A stretch of DNA of 64,000 bases from Tabrizicola sp. (GCF_022842145.1 NZ_JALHQD010000005.1:214905-278904), one strand, 5' to 3'; positions 40,804 to 49,458 are shown, numbered from the stretch's first letter. Numbers and translations: made by a program. Notes: generated from the sequence alone by a model not told the origin.

Positions 40804-41147
40804 GTCAGGCTCCGGGCAATGGCCACGCCAAGCGCGACAGCGATCAGGGACAGGGCGACAGTGCCCAGGACGTAGGCAGCGGCCTGCAGGTGTTCGCCCG
40901 CCTCGACCAGCTTCAGGGTGTCCAGCGAGAAGGCCGAAAAGGTGGTGAACCCACCCAGGAGGCCGGTCATCAGCAGGACCTGCCAGCTTTCGCGGGCAAG
41001 CAGGACGAACAGGACGCCAATGGCAAAGCACCCCACGACGTTGACCACAACCGTACCCAAGGGCGCGCCGATGGCCAACACCATCAGATAGCGCAGAACG
41101 GAACCCGCAGCGCCGCCAAGCGCGATCAGAGGAATGGTCAGGGACAT
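40800..41147 (-). CDS. crcB: Fluoride channel FluC/CrcB
   Basis: The 115-residue product has four hydrophobic helices and the Fluc motifs GGAAGSVLRY, NVVGCFAIG and GGFTTFSAFS. These proteins work as dual-topology dimers that export fluoride. AAGGA precedes the ATG at 41147. No fluoride riboswitch was recognisable in the 262 bases upstream (41148-41409). That gap does contain a perfect 16-base palindrome, GCATACGCGCGTATGC, at 41242-41257. Confidence 0.93.
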   Translation of the reverse strand: MSLTIPLIALGGAAGSVLRYLMVLAIGAPLGTVVVNVVGCFAIGVLFVLLARESWQVLLMTGLLGGFTTFSAFSLDTLKLVEAGEHLQAAAYVLGTVALSLIAVALGVAIARSLT

Positions 41148-41409
41148 GGCCGTCCTTTGCGGCGGGATGGGCGGTTTGTCAATGCGGCCGCTGCGGCGCT
41201 TTCCCCACACGATTCGTGGGGCGTGGTTAACGGCAATCGGGGCATACGCGCGTATGCATGGGCTACATACCGGATTCATACGCCTTGTAGACGGTCGAAA
41301 TGTTCGAAAAGCCCCCGGTTAATCGAGCGATTCAAGGGGGTTGGTCGCTCCGGCCACGGGGTGTTGCGCGCCGCATTCCCGGACGCCTGCAACCCTCGCT
41401 AACCGAAGA

Positions 41410-42717
41410 TCAGCCGTCCTGCCGCTTTGCGCGAAGCTTGGCGAAGTATTCGACCCGTTTCTTCAACTCGCGCTCGAACCCGCGTTCGGGCGGCAAATAC
41501 CAGACCGGCCGCTTCATGCCTTCGGGGAAGTAGTTCTGCCCTGAAAACCCATCCTCGGCATCATGGTCATAGGCATAGCCCGACCCATAGCCGATATCTT
41601 TCATCATCTTGGTTGGCGCATTCAGGATATGCTTCGGCGGCATCAGGCTCCCCGTCTCCCGCGCCGCCGCACGGGCCGCCTTGTAGGCCGTGTAGACCGC
41701 GTTCGACTTCGGCGCGAGCGCCAGGTAGACCACCGCCTGCGCCAACGCCAACTCCCCCTCGGGCGAGCCCAGTCGCTCGTAAGTCTGCCATCCGTCAAGA
41801 CAAACCGCCTCGGCCTGCGGGTCGGCCAGCCCGATGTCCTCGACCGCCATCCGGGTGATCCGGCGGGCCAGGAAGCGCGGGTCCTCCCCGCCCTCCAGCA
41901 TCCGGGCGAACCAGTAAAGGGCCGCGTCAGGGTCGCTTCCGCGTACCGATTTGTGCAGGGCGGAGATCAGGTTGTAATGCTCTTCCCCCGACTTGTCGTA
42001 CTTCGCCGCGCGCCGCATCAGCCGCTGGGAAAGCTGGTCGCGGGTCAGGGACGCATCGACCTTCCACGCGGCCACCTGTTCGATCAGGTTCAACAGCGCC
42101 CGACCGTCGCCGTCCGCCATCTCCAGCATCGCCTCGCGCGCCTCGCCCTTCAGGGGCAGTGCCCGGCCCAGGTCCTGTTCCGCCCGCTGCGCCAAGCGTT
42201 CCAGGTCGGTCAGAGAAAGCCTCTCCAGGACTATGACTTGGCTTCGGCTCAGCAGCGCCGCGTTCAGTTCGAACGATGGATTTTCCGTCGTCGCCCCGAC
42301 AAGAAGGATCGTCCCGTCTTCCATGTGCGGCAGGAAACCATCCTGCTGCGCCTTGTTGAAACGGTGGATCTCGTCGACGAAAAGCAGCGTCCCCTTGCCG
42401 TTCTGCCGCCGCAGCTTTGCCGCTTCGAACACTTTTCGCAGGTCCGGCACACCGGTGAAGATTGCAGATATCTGGATGAAATGCAGGTCCGTCTCATCGG
42501 CCAGCAACCGGGCGATGGTCGTTTTGCCAACGCCCGGTGGGCCCCAGAGGATAAGCGAGGACAAGGACCCCGCCGCCAGCATCGCGCCAAGGGGGCCGTC
42601 GCGCGACAGAACCTTCTCCTGGCCGATCACCTCGGCCAGGGACTTCGGTCGCAAGCGGTCGGCCAACGGGCGCGGGCCGCTGGCAGGCTGTGAGGGCATG
42701 TCGAAAAGATCGGCCAT
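41410..42717 (-). CDS. rarA: Replication-associated recombination protein A (RarA/MgsA)
   Basis: The 435-residue AAA+ ATPase has Walker A GPPGVGKT (59-66), Walker B LLFVDEIHRF and the sensor region LVGATTENPSFELNAALLSR. RarA works at stalled replication forks as a tetramer. It follows the DegP-type protease by 30 bases on the same strand and may be transcribed with it. Confidence 0.95.
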   Translation of the reverse strand: MADLFDMPSQPASGPRPLADRLRPKSLAEVIGQEKVLSRDGPLGAMLAAGSLSSLILWGPPGVGKTTIARLLADETDLHFIQISAIFTGVPDLRKVFEAAKLRRQNGKGTLLFVDEIHRFNKAQQDGFLPHMEDGTILLVGATTENPSFELNAALLSRSQVIVLERLSLTDLERLAQRAEQDLGRALPLKGEAREAMLEMADGDGRALLNLIEQVAAWKVDASLTRDQLSQRLMRRAAKYDKSGEEHYNLISALHKSVRGSDPDAALYWFARMLEGGEDPRFLARRITRMAVEDIGLADPQAEAVCLDGWQTYERLGSPEGELALAQAVVYLALAPKSNAVYTAYKAARAAARETGSLMPPKHILNAPTKMMKDIGYGSGYAYDHDAEDGFSGQNYFPEGMKRPVWYLPPERGFERELKKRVEYFAKLRAKRQDG

Positions 42718-42747
42718 GGCGCCACCTTAGCGACGGTGTGCGGCGGA

Positions 42748-44121
42748 CTAAAGCCGGAAGCGCAGCCGCAGTGGCTTGCCGCCACGGACGAGATCGATCA
42801 GCCAGTGACGCGAAACCTTGCGGACCGCGGCAAGGGCATCGGCTGGCGTCGCTATCCCCCGACCGTTGATCGCGACGAGAACATCGCCAGCCTTCAGACC
42901 GATGTCGAACGCGATGTCCGATGTTTCGAGCACCACCACACCCTGAGCCTCCAGCGGCAGATGCAACTCCGCGATCACGCCGGGGTTTATCCGCGACAGA
43001 ACGGCCCCCCGCAGGACAACATCCCCGACAACCCGTGTCACCCCGCGGTCAGGCACTTCGGGTGCCGGACCCAGCTTGACCTCGGCCGCGGTCCTTGTCC
43101 CGTCCGCGACAAAGGTCACCTCTTGCGGCCCGTTGCCCAGCACCGACAGGCGGTACAGAAACTCCTGCGGCGAGTTGATCGGCGCGCCACCCAGGGAGAG
43201 GACAACATCGCCCTTCGACACCCCGGCGGCCCCGAAGGGGCTTTGCGGATGCATCTCGGTGATCATCACACCCAGCGGCCGGTCCATACCCATGGCCTCG
43301 GCCAGGGGACCATCGACCTCCTGACCTGACACCCCCGCCCAGGGCCGCGTGAACCGCGTCTCGCCGGTCCTGGCCTGGGCAATCACCGCCGCCACCAGAT
43401 TGGAGGGCACCGCAAAGCCGATACCGTTGGACCCGCCGTCCTTGGTCAGGATTGCGGTGTTGATCCCGACCAGACGCCCCTGCATATCGACCAGCGCCCC
43501 GCCCGAGTTTCCGGGGTTGATCGGCGCATCCGTCTGGACGAAGTACCCGGTCCCGTCCCCCACCTGCAGAGCCGACCGCGCCAGGCCCGAAACGATGCCC
43601 GAGCTGACCGTCTGGCCGACGCCGAACGGATTGCCGATCGCCAGCACCAGGTCGCCCACCTGCAAGGCGTCGCTATTGCCCATCTGCAGGGCCGGCAATG
43701 GTTCGTCCGCGTCGACCTTGAGAATGGCAAGATCGCTTTGCGGATCGGCGAGGAGCACCCGCGCCGCGTATTCCCGACGATCTGCCAGGACAACCCGGAT
43801 GTCCGTGGCATCGGCGATCACGTGATAGTTCGACACCACGAATCCATCGGCCCCGACAATCACCCCGGACCCCAGCGCGTTCTGCACCCGCGGCGGGCCG
43901 TTCAAGTCCTGGAAGAACTGGTCGAAGAAGGGGTCGCCCGCAAAGGGGTTCGACCTTTCCTGCACAAGTTGCCGGGCATAGATGTTAACAACCGCCGGCG
44001 CCGTCTTGCGCACCACCGGACCGAAGGAAAGCGCAACCTCCGCACTGGACTGCGGGACGGTCGCCTCTGCCGCAAGCGGTCGAGGCAGAAGCAGGAAAAG
44101 CAGCAGGACAAGACGCAGCAT
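42748..44121 (-). CDS. DegP/DegQ-type periplasmic serine protease
   Basis: The 457-residue product has a signal peptide (MLRLVLLLFLLLPRPLAAEA), a trypsin-like domain with triad H100 (SNYHVIAD), D130 (SDLAILKV) and S206 (GNSGGALVD), and two PDZ domains (about 265-350 and 375-455). It degrades or refolds damaged periplasmic proteins. No good ribosome-binding site precedes the ATG. It is downstream of luxI 1, with a strong hairpin between them. Confidence 0.93.
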   Translation of the reverse strand: MLRLVLLLFLLLPRPLAAEATVPQSSAEVALSFGPVVRKTAPAVVNIYARQLVQERSNPFAGDPFFDQFFQDLNGPPRVQNALGSGVIVGADGFVVSNYHVIADATDIRVVLADRREYAARVLLADPQSDLAILKVDADEPLPALQMGNSDALQVGDLVLAIGNPFGVGQTVSSGIVSGLARSALQVGDGTGYFVQTDAPINPGNSGGALVDMQGRLVGINTAILTKDGGSNGIGFAVPSNLVAAVIAQARTGETRFTRPWAGVSGQEVDGPLAEAMGMDRPLGVMITEMHPQSPFGAAGVSKGDVVLSLGGAPINSPQEFLYRLSVLGNGPQEVTFVADGTRTAAEVKLGPAPEVPDRGVTRVVGDVVLRGAVLSRINPGVIAELHLPLEAQGVVVLETSDIAFDIGLKAGDVLVAINGRGIATPADALAAVRKVSRHWLIDLVRGGKPLRLRFRL

Positions 44122-44171
44122 GATCAGGACCCGGGCGACTGAGTTCCTCCTCAATCTGGGCGCTGACCGCA

Positions 44172-44204
44172 GGACAGGCAACAGGACAGACCCGTTGCCT
44201 GTCC
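44172..44204 (-). terminator. Hairpin after luxI 1
   Basis: GGACAGGCAAC (44172-44182) pairs perfectly with GTTGCCTGTCC (44194-44204), an 11-bp stem that starts 9 bases beyond the luxI 1 stop. No U run follows on the minus strand, so it may protect the 3' end of the luxRI message as much as terminate it. Confidence 0.55.
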
Positions 44205-44213
44205 GCGGCGGTA

Positions 44214-44804
44214 TCAATGCTTCGTGCCGGAAAAGTCCATTTCGACCACCTGGTTCTCGATTCCGTCGATCAAGAGGATCGGTCCCATGGCCCGCATCTT
44301 GACGCCCACCCGGTCGGCCCAGCGGGGCCAGGTCGCCGCAAGCAGCGTCAGGCAATGGGTGGCATCAAGGCTGCGCACCGTGTCGCCCAGTTGCGCGATC
44401 AGCTGTGCATGGACCCGCCGCCGGATCGCCGCCGGAGTGTCATGTGCCACGAAAAGGCGCGAGCTTTCCCAAAGATGCCCGGCCATCGGCGCGGGATCGT
44501 AAAGGAGGTTCGCTGGGATCGTTTCAAGAAGTCCCCGCTGCGCATCGCGGATCATGTAGCTGTAGATGCCACAGCCGTGCGTCGTCGGCGTCAAGCGGTT
44601 GCCCGCCAGCACCTTGCCCTCGTCGTCATGCACCACGACCCAGCGGCTGGCGGGGGTGTCGTACTGGTCGTACTCCATCCCCATCGCCTCGGGCAGGTTC
44701 CACTTGTTGTGGACGATGAACAGCTCGCGCCGAGCGCGCAGCATGTTCGCGAAAAGCTCGCCGTGGTTGTGCATGTTGGCAAAAGAAAGCGTCGTGGTCT
44801 GCAT
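44214..44804 (-). CDS. luxI: LuxI-family acyl-homoserine lactone synthase 1
   Basis: The 196-residue product has the canonical LuxI residues at their usual positions: R25, F29, W35, D46, D49 and R70, then E113 and R116 in WESSRLF. It should make an acyl-homoserine lactone from S-adenosylmethionine and an acyl carrier. AGGAGG lies 5 bases before the ATG but is buried in a hairpin. It follows luxR 1 on the same strand with 49 bases between. Its N-terminal 95 residues are much more like LuxI 2 than the C-terminal half, where acyl specificity resides. The acyl chain cannot be read from sequence. Confidence 0.94.
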   Translation of the reverse strand: MQTTTLSFANMHNHGELFANMLRARRELFIVHNKWNLPEAMGMEYDQYDTPASRWVVVHDDEGKVLAGNRLTPTTHGCGIYSYMIRDAQRGLLETIPANLLYDPAPMAGHLWESSRLFVAHDTPAAIRRRVHAQLIAQLGDTVRSLDATHCLTLLAATWPRWADRVGVKMRAMGPILLIDGIENQVVEMDFSGTKH

Positions 44805-44810
44805 GGGGTC

Positions 44811-44847
44811 CTCCTGCAGGTTGGGTTAAGTCGTAACCTTGCAGGAG
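44811..44847 (-). promoter_or_regulatory. Hairpin masking the luxI 1 ribosome-binding site
   Basis: On the minus-strand RNA, CUCCUGCA pairs with UGCAGGAG and GGUU pairs with AACC, with a single A bulge and a 12-base loop. The 3' arm contains the AGGAG of luxI 1. The 5' arm begins 6 bases after the luxR 1 stop, so a ribosome finishing luxR would cover it and open the site. Translational coupling is inferred. Confidence 0.7.
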
Positions 44848-44853
44848 ACGTCG

Positions 44854-45477
44854 TCAGATCAGACGGTTGTCCTTGGCGCGCTGGATGGCTTCGGCCGTCG
44901 TCCGCGCCATCAACCGATTGCGGGCGGTGGTGATCCGGGCCTTCAGCGCGCTTTCGGAGATACCAAGCTTTTCTGCCGCTTGAGCAAACCTGTCGCCCCC
45001 TGCAATGCATCTCAAGGCCTCGATCTGGGCCTCGGTCAGCGCTTCGGGGGGTTCGCTCAGATCGTGCAGGCGCAAAACCGTCCGCTCGATCTTCTCGATC
45101 TCCTCGTCCCGAAACTCCCGGTCGGACCGGGCGAAACTGGCAATTGTCCGCGATTTGATCGGACCGCAGGCGACCGTGGCTCCGTAGTTAAGCCCGTGTT
45201 GCGCCGCTTCCTTGAAAAGGCCGAAGGGGTCCATCAGGCCCGGATCGCTCCACCGGATCCAGCCCGTCCGGGAGAAACCCCAGGCGGTCATCGGATCGCG
45301 GAGGACATAGCCATTCTCGGTGTAATGGTCGATCCAGCGCTGATCATAGGTTTGGAAAGTAAAGAGGGGCGAGGTGAAGCGGATGTGGAGCCCGATAAAA
45401 TACCCCACATTGGCCAACCTTGCCAGATTCTGAAGCTCGACGTCGATACGCGCACGGACACTCATTTCACTCATCAT
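44854..45477 (-). CDS. luxR: LuxR-family autoinducer-binding regulator 1
   Basis: The 207-residue product has the autoinducer-binding domain with the conserved W48, Y52, D61 and P62, and a C-terminal GerE-type helix-turn-helix (LTEAQIEALRCIAGGDRFAQ, then AEKLGISESALKARI). It is shorter than the roughly 240 residues of classic LuxR, mainly at the N-terminus. Several Met codons occur at the start (1, 2, 5). A CAAAAT-C-ATTTTG palindrome (45522-45534) lies 45 bases upstream. Confidence 0.93.
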   Translation of the reverse strand: MMSEMSVRARIDVELQNLARLANVGYFIGLHIRFTSPLFTFQTYDQRWIDHYTENGYVLRDPMTAWGFSRTGWIRWSDPGLMDPFGLFKEAAQHGLNYGATVACGPIKSRTIASFARSDREFRDEEIEKIERTVLRLHDLSEPPEALTEAQIEALRCIAGGDRFAQAAEKLGISESALKARITTARNRLMARTTAEAIQRAKDNRLI

Positions 45478-45521
45478 ACCACTTTAGATCGCACAACCCT
45501 AGGCTGACGACCCCATCAATC

Positions 45522-45534
45522 CAAAATCATTTTG
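45522..45534. promoter_or_regulatory. 13-base palindrome upstream of luxR 1
   Basis: CAAAATCATTTTG is a perfect dyad about C45528, within the 95 bases between luxI 2 and luxR 1. Its place suits an operator for luxR 1 expression, but it does not resemble the lux-box consensus, so the binder is unknown. Confidence 0.35.
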
Positions 45535-45572
45535 CCGTTTCCAGGCGGCGCAGTGACGGCGACAGCACCAAA

Positions 45573-46160
45573 TCAATGGAGCTTTGTCGCCATGCTGATC
45601 GAAACACAGACCGAACGGCTGTCGCCCGTGTCCATGACCGGACCGGACGGAACGCAATCCAGGCCGACCCGGCGGGCCAGTCGCGGCGAGTTTTCCGGGA
45701 TGATGCCCAGCAGGGTGGTTGCACCCAGGTCCCGCGCGGAAACCACCATCTCGTGGATAAGTTGCATCTGCACCCGCAGGCGCTCTGCCGCCGGGACATC
45801 GTTGGAAACGAAAACGCGGCTGGATTCCCAGATGTTCGGGTCAATCGGAGCCTCGAAGTTCAGCAGATCGCGGGGGATGGTTTCCAGAAGACCACGCTGC
45901 GCGTCGCGAATCATGTAGGTGTAGATCCCACACCGGTGCGTGGTGGGCGTCAGCCGGACCCCGGCCATGACCTCGCCACCCTGGTGGACGCAGACCCAGC
46001 GGCTTGCGGGCGTGTCATACTGGTCGAACTCCATGCCGTTGGCTTCCGGCAGGTCCCACTTGGCGTTCTGGATGAAGGTCCGGTGCCGGGCCCGGAACAT
46101 GTTCGCGAAAAGCTCGCCGTGGTTGTGGAGGTTGTCGTACGACAACGTCGTGGCTTCCAT
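45573..46160 (-). CDS. luxI: LuxI-family acyl-homoserine lactone synthase 2
   Basis: The 195-residue product has R25, F29, W35, D46, D49 and R69, then E112 and R115 in WESSRVF. It is a close paralogue of LuxI 1, most strikingly in HNHGELFANM near the start and IRDAQRGLLETIP in the middle, while the C-terminal half differs. It follows luxR 2 by 52 bases. The ribosome-binding site GAAGGAG is partly in a hairpin, as for luxI 1. Confidence 0.94.
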   Translation of the reverse strand: MEATTLSYDNLHNHGELFANMFRARHRTFIQNAKWDLPEANGMEFDQYDTPASRWVCVHQGGEVMAGVRLTPTTHRCGIYTYMIRDAQRGLLETIPRDLLNFEAPIDPNIWESSRVFVSNDVPAAERLRVQMQLIHEMVVSARDLGATTLLGIIPENSPRLARRVGLDCVPSGPVMDTGDSRSVCVSISMATKLH

Positions 46161-46170
46161 TGTTCATTCT

Positions 46171-46202
46171 CCTTCTTCTGGTCTTTCAAAACCTTGGAAG
46201 GG
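46171..46202 (-). promoter_or_regulatory. Hairpin overlapping the luxI 2 ribosome-binding site
   Basis: On the minus-strand RNA, CCUUC (46201-46197) pairs with GAAGG (46175-46171), enclosing a second stem GGUUU/AGACC (one U-G pair) with a UGAA loop. The GAAGG is part of the luxI 2 ribosome-binding site. It is weaker than its luxI 1 counterpart but in the same place relative to the luxR stop. Confidence 0.5.
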
Positions 46203-46212
46203 ACAGTCTGAA

Positions 46213-46824
46213 TCAAAGCAGCCGATATTCCCGGGCCTTGCGGATCGCTTCCGACGCGGTTCGCGCTTCCAGCCGGATGCGTGCCGACTGGACGCGCGCC
46301 TTGAAGGCGCTTTCCGTGATGCCAAGTTTTTCCGCCGCCGCAGCATGCCTGTCCCCGTTGGCAAGACATTGCAACGCTTCGATCTGCGCTTTCGTCAGTT
46401 CGGAGGGTGGCTTTGCCTCTATGTGCAGCTGGATAGTCACTTCCTTGAGGTGCCCCATTTCCTCATCCGTGAATTCCCGGTCGGATCTGCTGATCCCGAC
46501 GATCGAACGCGAGGTGATGGGCCCGTAAGAAGAAACAGCGCCATACTTCAGGCCGTGGCCGGCGGCCTTCTTCATGACGCCAAACGGATCAGGCAGCGGG
46601 ATCGCGCTCCACCGCGTGGTGCCTTCGACCCCGACGCCCCAGAAGACGAGTGGATCGCGCAGGTAATAGGAATGGCTGTTGTAATGCTCTACCCAGGCAG
46701 CGGGATACGAGCTTTTGTAGATCAACGGCGTGGCGAAACGGATGTGCAGCCCGGCCGTGTAACCCATCGGGGCCATCCGATCGAGTTGCTCAAGCAACAC
46801 CGTTATTGCCTTCCGTTCGGACAT
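46213..46824 (-). CDS. luxR: LuxR-family autoinducer-binding regulator 2
   Basis: The 203-residue product has W44, Y48, D57 and P58 in the autoinducer domain and a GerE-type helix-turn-helix (LTKAQIEALQCLANGDRHAA, AEKLGITESAFKARV). It pairs with luxI 2 downstream and is clearly homologous to LuxR 1. The upstream region 46825-46945 is AT-rich with a TACCTT-TTC-AAGGTA dyad. Confidence 0.93.
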   Translation of the reverse strand: MSERKAITVLLEQLDRMAPMGYTAGLHIRFATPLIYKSSYPAAWVEHYNSHSYYLRDPLVFWGVGVEGTTRWSAIPLPDPFGVMKKAAGHGLKYGAVSSYGPITSRSIVGISRSDREFTDEEMGHLKEVTIQLHIEAKPPSELTKAQIEALQCLANGDRHAAAAEKLGITESAFKARVQSARIRLEARTASEAIRKAREYRLL

Positions 46825-46885
46825 TCCCGATCACTTCCCCACTCACACCTTGATTCTACCGACAATTGATCTTGGACCGAACATT

Positions 46886-46900
46886 TACCTTTTCAAGGTA
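46886..46900. promoter_or_regulatory. 15-base dyad upstream of luxR 2
   Basis: TACCTT-TTC-AAGGTA is a perfect inverted repeat about 60 bases before the luxR 2 start in an unusually AT-rich stretch. The outer ACCT/AGGT bases recall lux-box ends, but the spacing is shorter than the 20-base consensus. It may be an operator for the quorum-sensing genes. Confidence 0.4.
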
Positions 46901-46945
46901 GCTAATCCATGGCGGAAAGAAGTTAACAATTCAACCTTTTCAATG

Positions 46946-46970
46946 AAAAAGGCCCGCCGTGTGGCGGGCC
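46946..46970 (-). terminator. Intrinsic terminator of the ribosomal supercluster after rplQ
   Basis: GGCCCGCC and GGCGGGCC form a perfect 8-bp stem with a GTGT loop, followed on the minus strand by UUUUUC. It lies 25 bases past the rplQ stop and closes the alpha operon. Confidence 0.93.
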
Positions 46971-46994
46971 TGCGTGATTCTGTCCTGGATGTGG

Positions 46995-47405
46995 TCAGGC
47001 CTCTGCAGCTTCCATCCGGTTGCGGTCCGAGGCGCCCTTGGCCGAGGTGTCGCGGTCCACGAACTCGATGATTGCCATCGGAGCCATGTCACCGAACCGG
47101 AAGCCGGCCTTCATGATCCGGACGTAGCCGCCCTGGCGGTCCTTGTAGCGCGGCCCCAGGATCGCGAACAGACGCTCGGTGTGCATGTCCTGCTTCAGGG
47201 CCGAATGGGCCTGACGGCGGGCATGCAGGTCGCCGCGCTTGGCCAGCGTGATCAGCTTTTCGATGATCGGGCGCAGTTCCTTGGCCTTGGGCAGGGTCGT
47301 CTTGATCTGCTCGTGCTCGATCAGCGAGCCGCACATGTTGGCGAACATCGCCTTACGGTGTTCATGGGTCCGGTTCAGCTTCCGGTAGCCGCTAGAGTGA
47401 CGCAT
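46995..47405 (-). CDS. rplQ: 50S ribosomal protein L17
   Basis: The 136-residue product shows the L17 start [20 protein letters not shown] and the core [20 protein letters not shown]. It is the last gene of the alpha operon, 137 bases after rpoA. That gap contains a palindromic repeat at 47513-47538. Confidence 0.98.
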   Translation of the reverse strand: MRHSSGYRKLNRTHEHRKAMFANMCGSLIEHEQIKTTLPKAKELRPIIEKLITLAKRGDLHARRQAHSALKQDMHTERLFAILGPRYKDRQGGYVRIMKAGFRFGDMAPMAIIEFVDRDTSAKGASDRNRMEAAEA

Positions 47406-47512
47406 TGAAATCTCCTATCCGCGTGTTTTGCTTTGTCCGGCAGGGCCTACGTTTGGTCCCGCTCACCTTGGGCTTGCGCCAGTCATTCCCCGCCTAGCGC
47501 GGGCATTTGGGC

Positions 47513-47538
47513 GGGTGGGCAAGACTGCCCACCCTACG
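47513..47538. repeat. REP-like palindrome, copy 1
   Basis: GGGTGGGC-AAGACT-GCCCACCC followed by TACG gives an 8-bp stem between rpoA and rplQ. A near copy, GGTGGGC-AGATT-GCCCACC followed by CTACG, lies at 54059-54082 next to rpmD. The two share arms and the CTACG tail but differ in the loop, as mobile REP-type elements do. Confidence 0.65.
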
Positions 47539-47542
47539 ATTG

Positions 47543-48559
47543 TCAGAACTGGTCTTCGAAACGCTTGGCCAGATCTTCGATGTTTTCCGGCGGCCAGCTT
47601 TCGACGTCCATCCCAAGATGCAGGCCCATGCCCGAAAGCACTTCCTTGATCTCGTTCAGCGACTTGCGGCCGAAGTTCGGGGTGCGCAGCATCTCGGCTT
47701 CGGTCTTCTGGATCAGGTCGCCGATGTAGACGATGTTGTCGTTCTTCAGGCAGTTCGCGGACCGGACCGAAAGTTCCAGCTCGTCCACCTTCTTCAGCAG
47801 GAGCGGGTTGAACTCGAGGCCCGAGTCAATCTCGCCAACCTTGGCGGATTCGGGTTCTTCGAAGTTCACGAAGATCGACAGCTGGTCCTGCAGGATGCGC
47901 GCGGCATAGGCCACGGCGTCATCCGGCGTCAGGCTGCCATCGGTCTCGATCTTCATCGTCAGCTTGTCATAGTCCAGCACCTGGCCCTCACGGGTCGGGG
48001 TGACTTCGTAGCTGACCTTCTTCACCGGCGAATAGATCGCGTCGATCGGGATCAGTCCGATCGGGGCATCCTCTGGGCGGTTCTTGTCGGCCGAGACATA
48101 GCCCTTGCCGGTATTCACGGTCAGTTCCATGAACACGTCAGCGCCATCGTCCAGGTGGCAGATGACGTGGTCCTTGTTCAGAACCTCGATCCCGTTCGAT
48201 TCCGAAATGTCGCCGGCGGTGACAACGCCCGGCCCTTTGGCCGAGATCGACAGCCGCTTCGGCCCTTCGACTTCCATCTTCAGGCTGACGCCCTTGAGGT
48301 TCAGGACGATATCCGTCACGTCCTCGCGCACGCCGGCGACCGAGGAGAACTCGTGCAGGACGTTGTCGATCTGGACGGAGGTGATAGCGCCCCCCTGCAG
48401 CGAAGACATCAGCACGCGACGCAGCGCGTTGCCCAGCGTCAGGCCGAAGCCGCGCTCCAGAGGCTCTGCGATCACCGTCGCGACGCGGGCGGCATCAGCC
48501 CCCGGCTTCACGACCAGTTGCGTCGGCTTGATGAGTTCCTGCCAGTTCTTATGGATCAT
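47543..48559 (-). CDS. rpoA: RNA polymerase alpha subunit
   Basis: The 338-residue product begins [15 protein letters not shown], has the N-terminal dimerisation domain ([20 protein letters not shown]) and the C-terminal DNA- and activator-binding domain ([36 protein letters not shown]). The start at 48559 is the usual one for the family; upstream codons belong to the rpsK-rpoA gap. Confidence 0.98.
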   Translation of the reverse strand: MIHKNWQELIKPTQLVVKPGADAARVATVIAEPLERGFGLTLGNALRRVLMSSLQGGAITSVQIDNVLHEFSSVAGVREDVTDIVLNLKGVSLKMEVEGPKRLSISAKGPGVVTAGDISESNGIEVLNKDHVICHLDDGADVFMELTVNTGKGYVSADKNRPEDAPIGLIPIDAIYSPVKKVSYEVTPTREGQVLDYDKLTMKIETDGSLTPDDAVAYAARILQDQLSIFVNFEEPESAKVGEIDSGLEFNPLLLKKVDELELSVRSANCLKNDNIVYIGDLIQKTEAEMLRTPNFGRKSLNEIKEVLSGMGLHLGMDVESWPPENIEDLAKRFEDQF

Positions 48560-48680
48560 TCTGAAGCCCCTATTCTTGTCCGCTGCCGATGTCCGAAAGC
48601 CGGCGGACGCCCGAGGATCGTAAACGACGAAAACCGGGCCGCGAGGGACATGCCCCCACGGCCCGGCCGTAAGCAAAATC

Positions 48681-49076
48681 TTAGACGCGGCGACGCTTGG
48701 GCGGACGGCAACCGTTGTGCGCCAGCGGGGTCACGTCCCGGATCGAGGTGATCTGGAAGCCCACGGCAGCCAGCGCGCGCAGAGCCGATTCACGGCCCGA
48801 ACCCGGACCCTGCACTTCGACTTCCAGCGTGCGGACGCCATGTTCCTGGGCCTTGCGGCCAGCATCTTCGGCAGCCATCTGGGCGGCGTAGGGCGTCGAC
48901 TTGCGCGAACCCTTGAAGCCCATGGTCCCCGAGGAGGACCAGGCAATCGCGTTGCCCTGGACGTCCGAGATCAGGATCTTGGTGTTGTTGAACGAAGAGT
49001 TCACGTGCGCAACGCCAGCGGCGATGTTCTTGCGCTCTTTCTTCTTCGTGCGGGAGGCTTTGGTATCACGTGCCAT
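48681..49076 (-). CDS. rpsK: 30S ribosomal protein S11
   Basis: The 131-residue product has the S11 hallmarks [40 protein letters not shown] and the C-terminal [12 protein letters not shown]. It lies 13 bases after rpsM. Confidence 0.98.
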   Translation of the reverse strand: MARDTKASRTKKKERKNIAAGVAHVNSSFNNTKILISDVQGNAIAWSSSGTMGFKGSRKSTPYAAQMAAEDAGRKAQEHGVRTLEVEVQGPGSGRESALRALAAVGFQITSIRDVTPLAHNGCRPPKRRRV

Positions 49077-49089
49077 GTTTCAAGCCCCC

Positions 49090-49458
49090 TTATTTCTTCT
49101 TGCCGGCAATGGCCTTTGCGGGGCCTTTGCGGGTGCGGGCATTGGTGTGCGTGCGCTGGCCGCGGACCGGCAGGCCCTTGCGGTGACGCAGGCCGCGGTA
49201 GCAACCGAGATCCATGAGACGCTTGATGTTCATCGTGACTTCGCGGCGCAGGTCGCCTTCGACAGTCAGGTTCGCGTCGATGTATTCACGGATCGCCAGA
49301 ACTTCAGCGTCGGTCAGCTGGTTCACGCGACGTGCGTCGTCGATCTTCAGCGCCTCGCAGATGGCCTTGGCCGTGGTCGGACCGATACCGGTGATATAGG
49401 TCAGCGCGATCGGAACCCGTTTCGCGGTGGGAATGTTGACGCCAGCAATACGTGCCAA
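49090..49458 (-). CDS. rpsM: 30S ribosomal protein S13
   Basis: The 122-residue product starts [20 protein letters not shown] and ends with the basic tail [33 protein letters not shown] is the S13 signature. It begins the rpsM-rpsK-rpoA-rplQ block, 180 bases after adk. Confidence 0.98.
   Translation of the reverse strand: MARIAGVNIPTAKRVPIALTYITGIGPTTAKAICEALKIDDARRVNQLTDAEVLAIREYIDANLTVEGDLRREVTMNIKRLMDLGCYRGLRHRKGLPVRGQRTHTNARTRKGPAKAIAGKKK

Noticed and set aside
41148..41409. Fluoride riboswitch upstream of crcB
   Set aside because: The conserved crcB-motif blocks could not be found in the gap; only a palindrome was seen.
44805..44853. lux box before luxI 1
   Set aside because: The inverted repeat has a 12-base loop and lies over the RBS right after luxR. 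It does not have the 20-base lux-box form, so an RNA hairpin explains it better.
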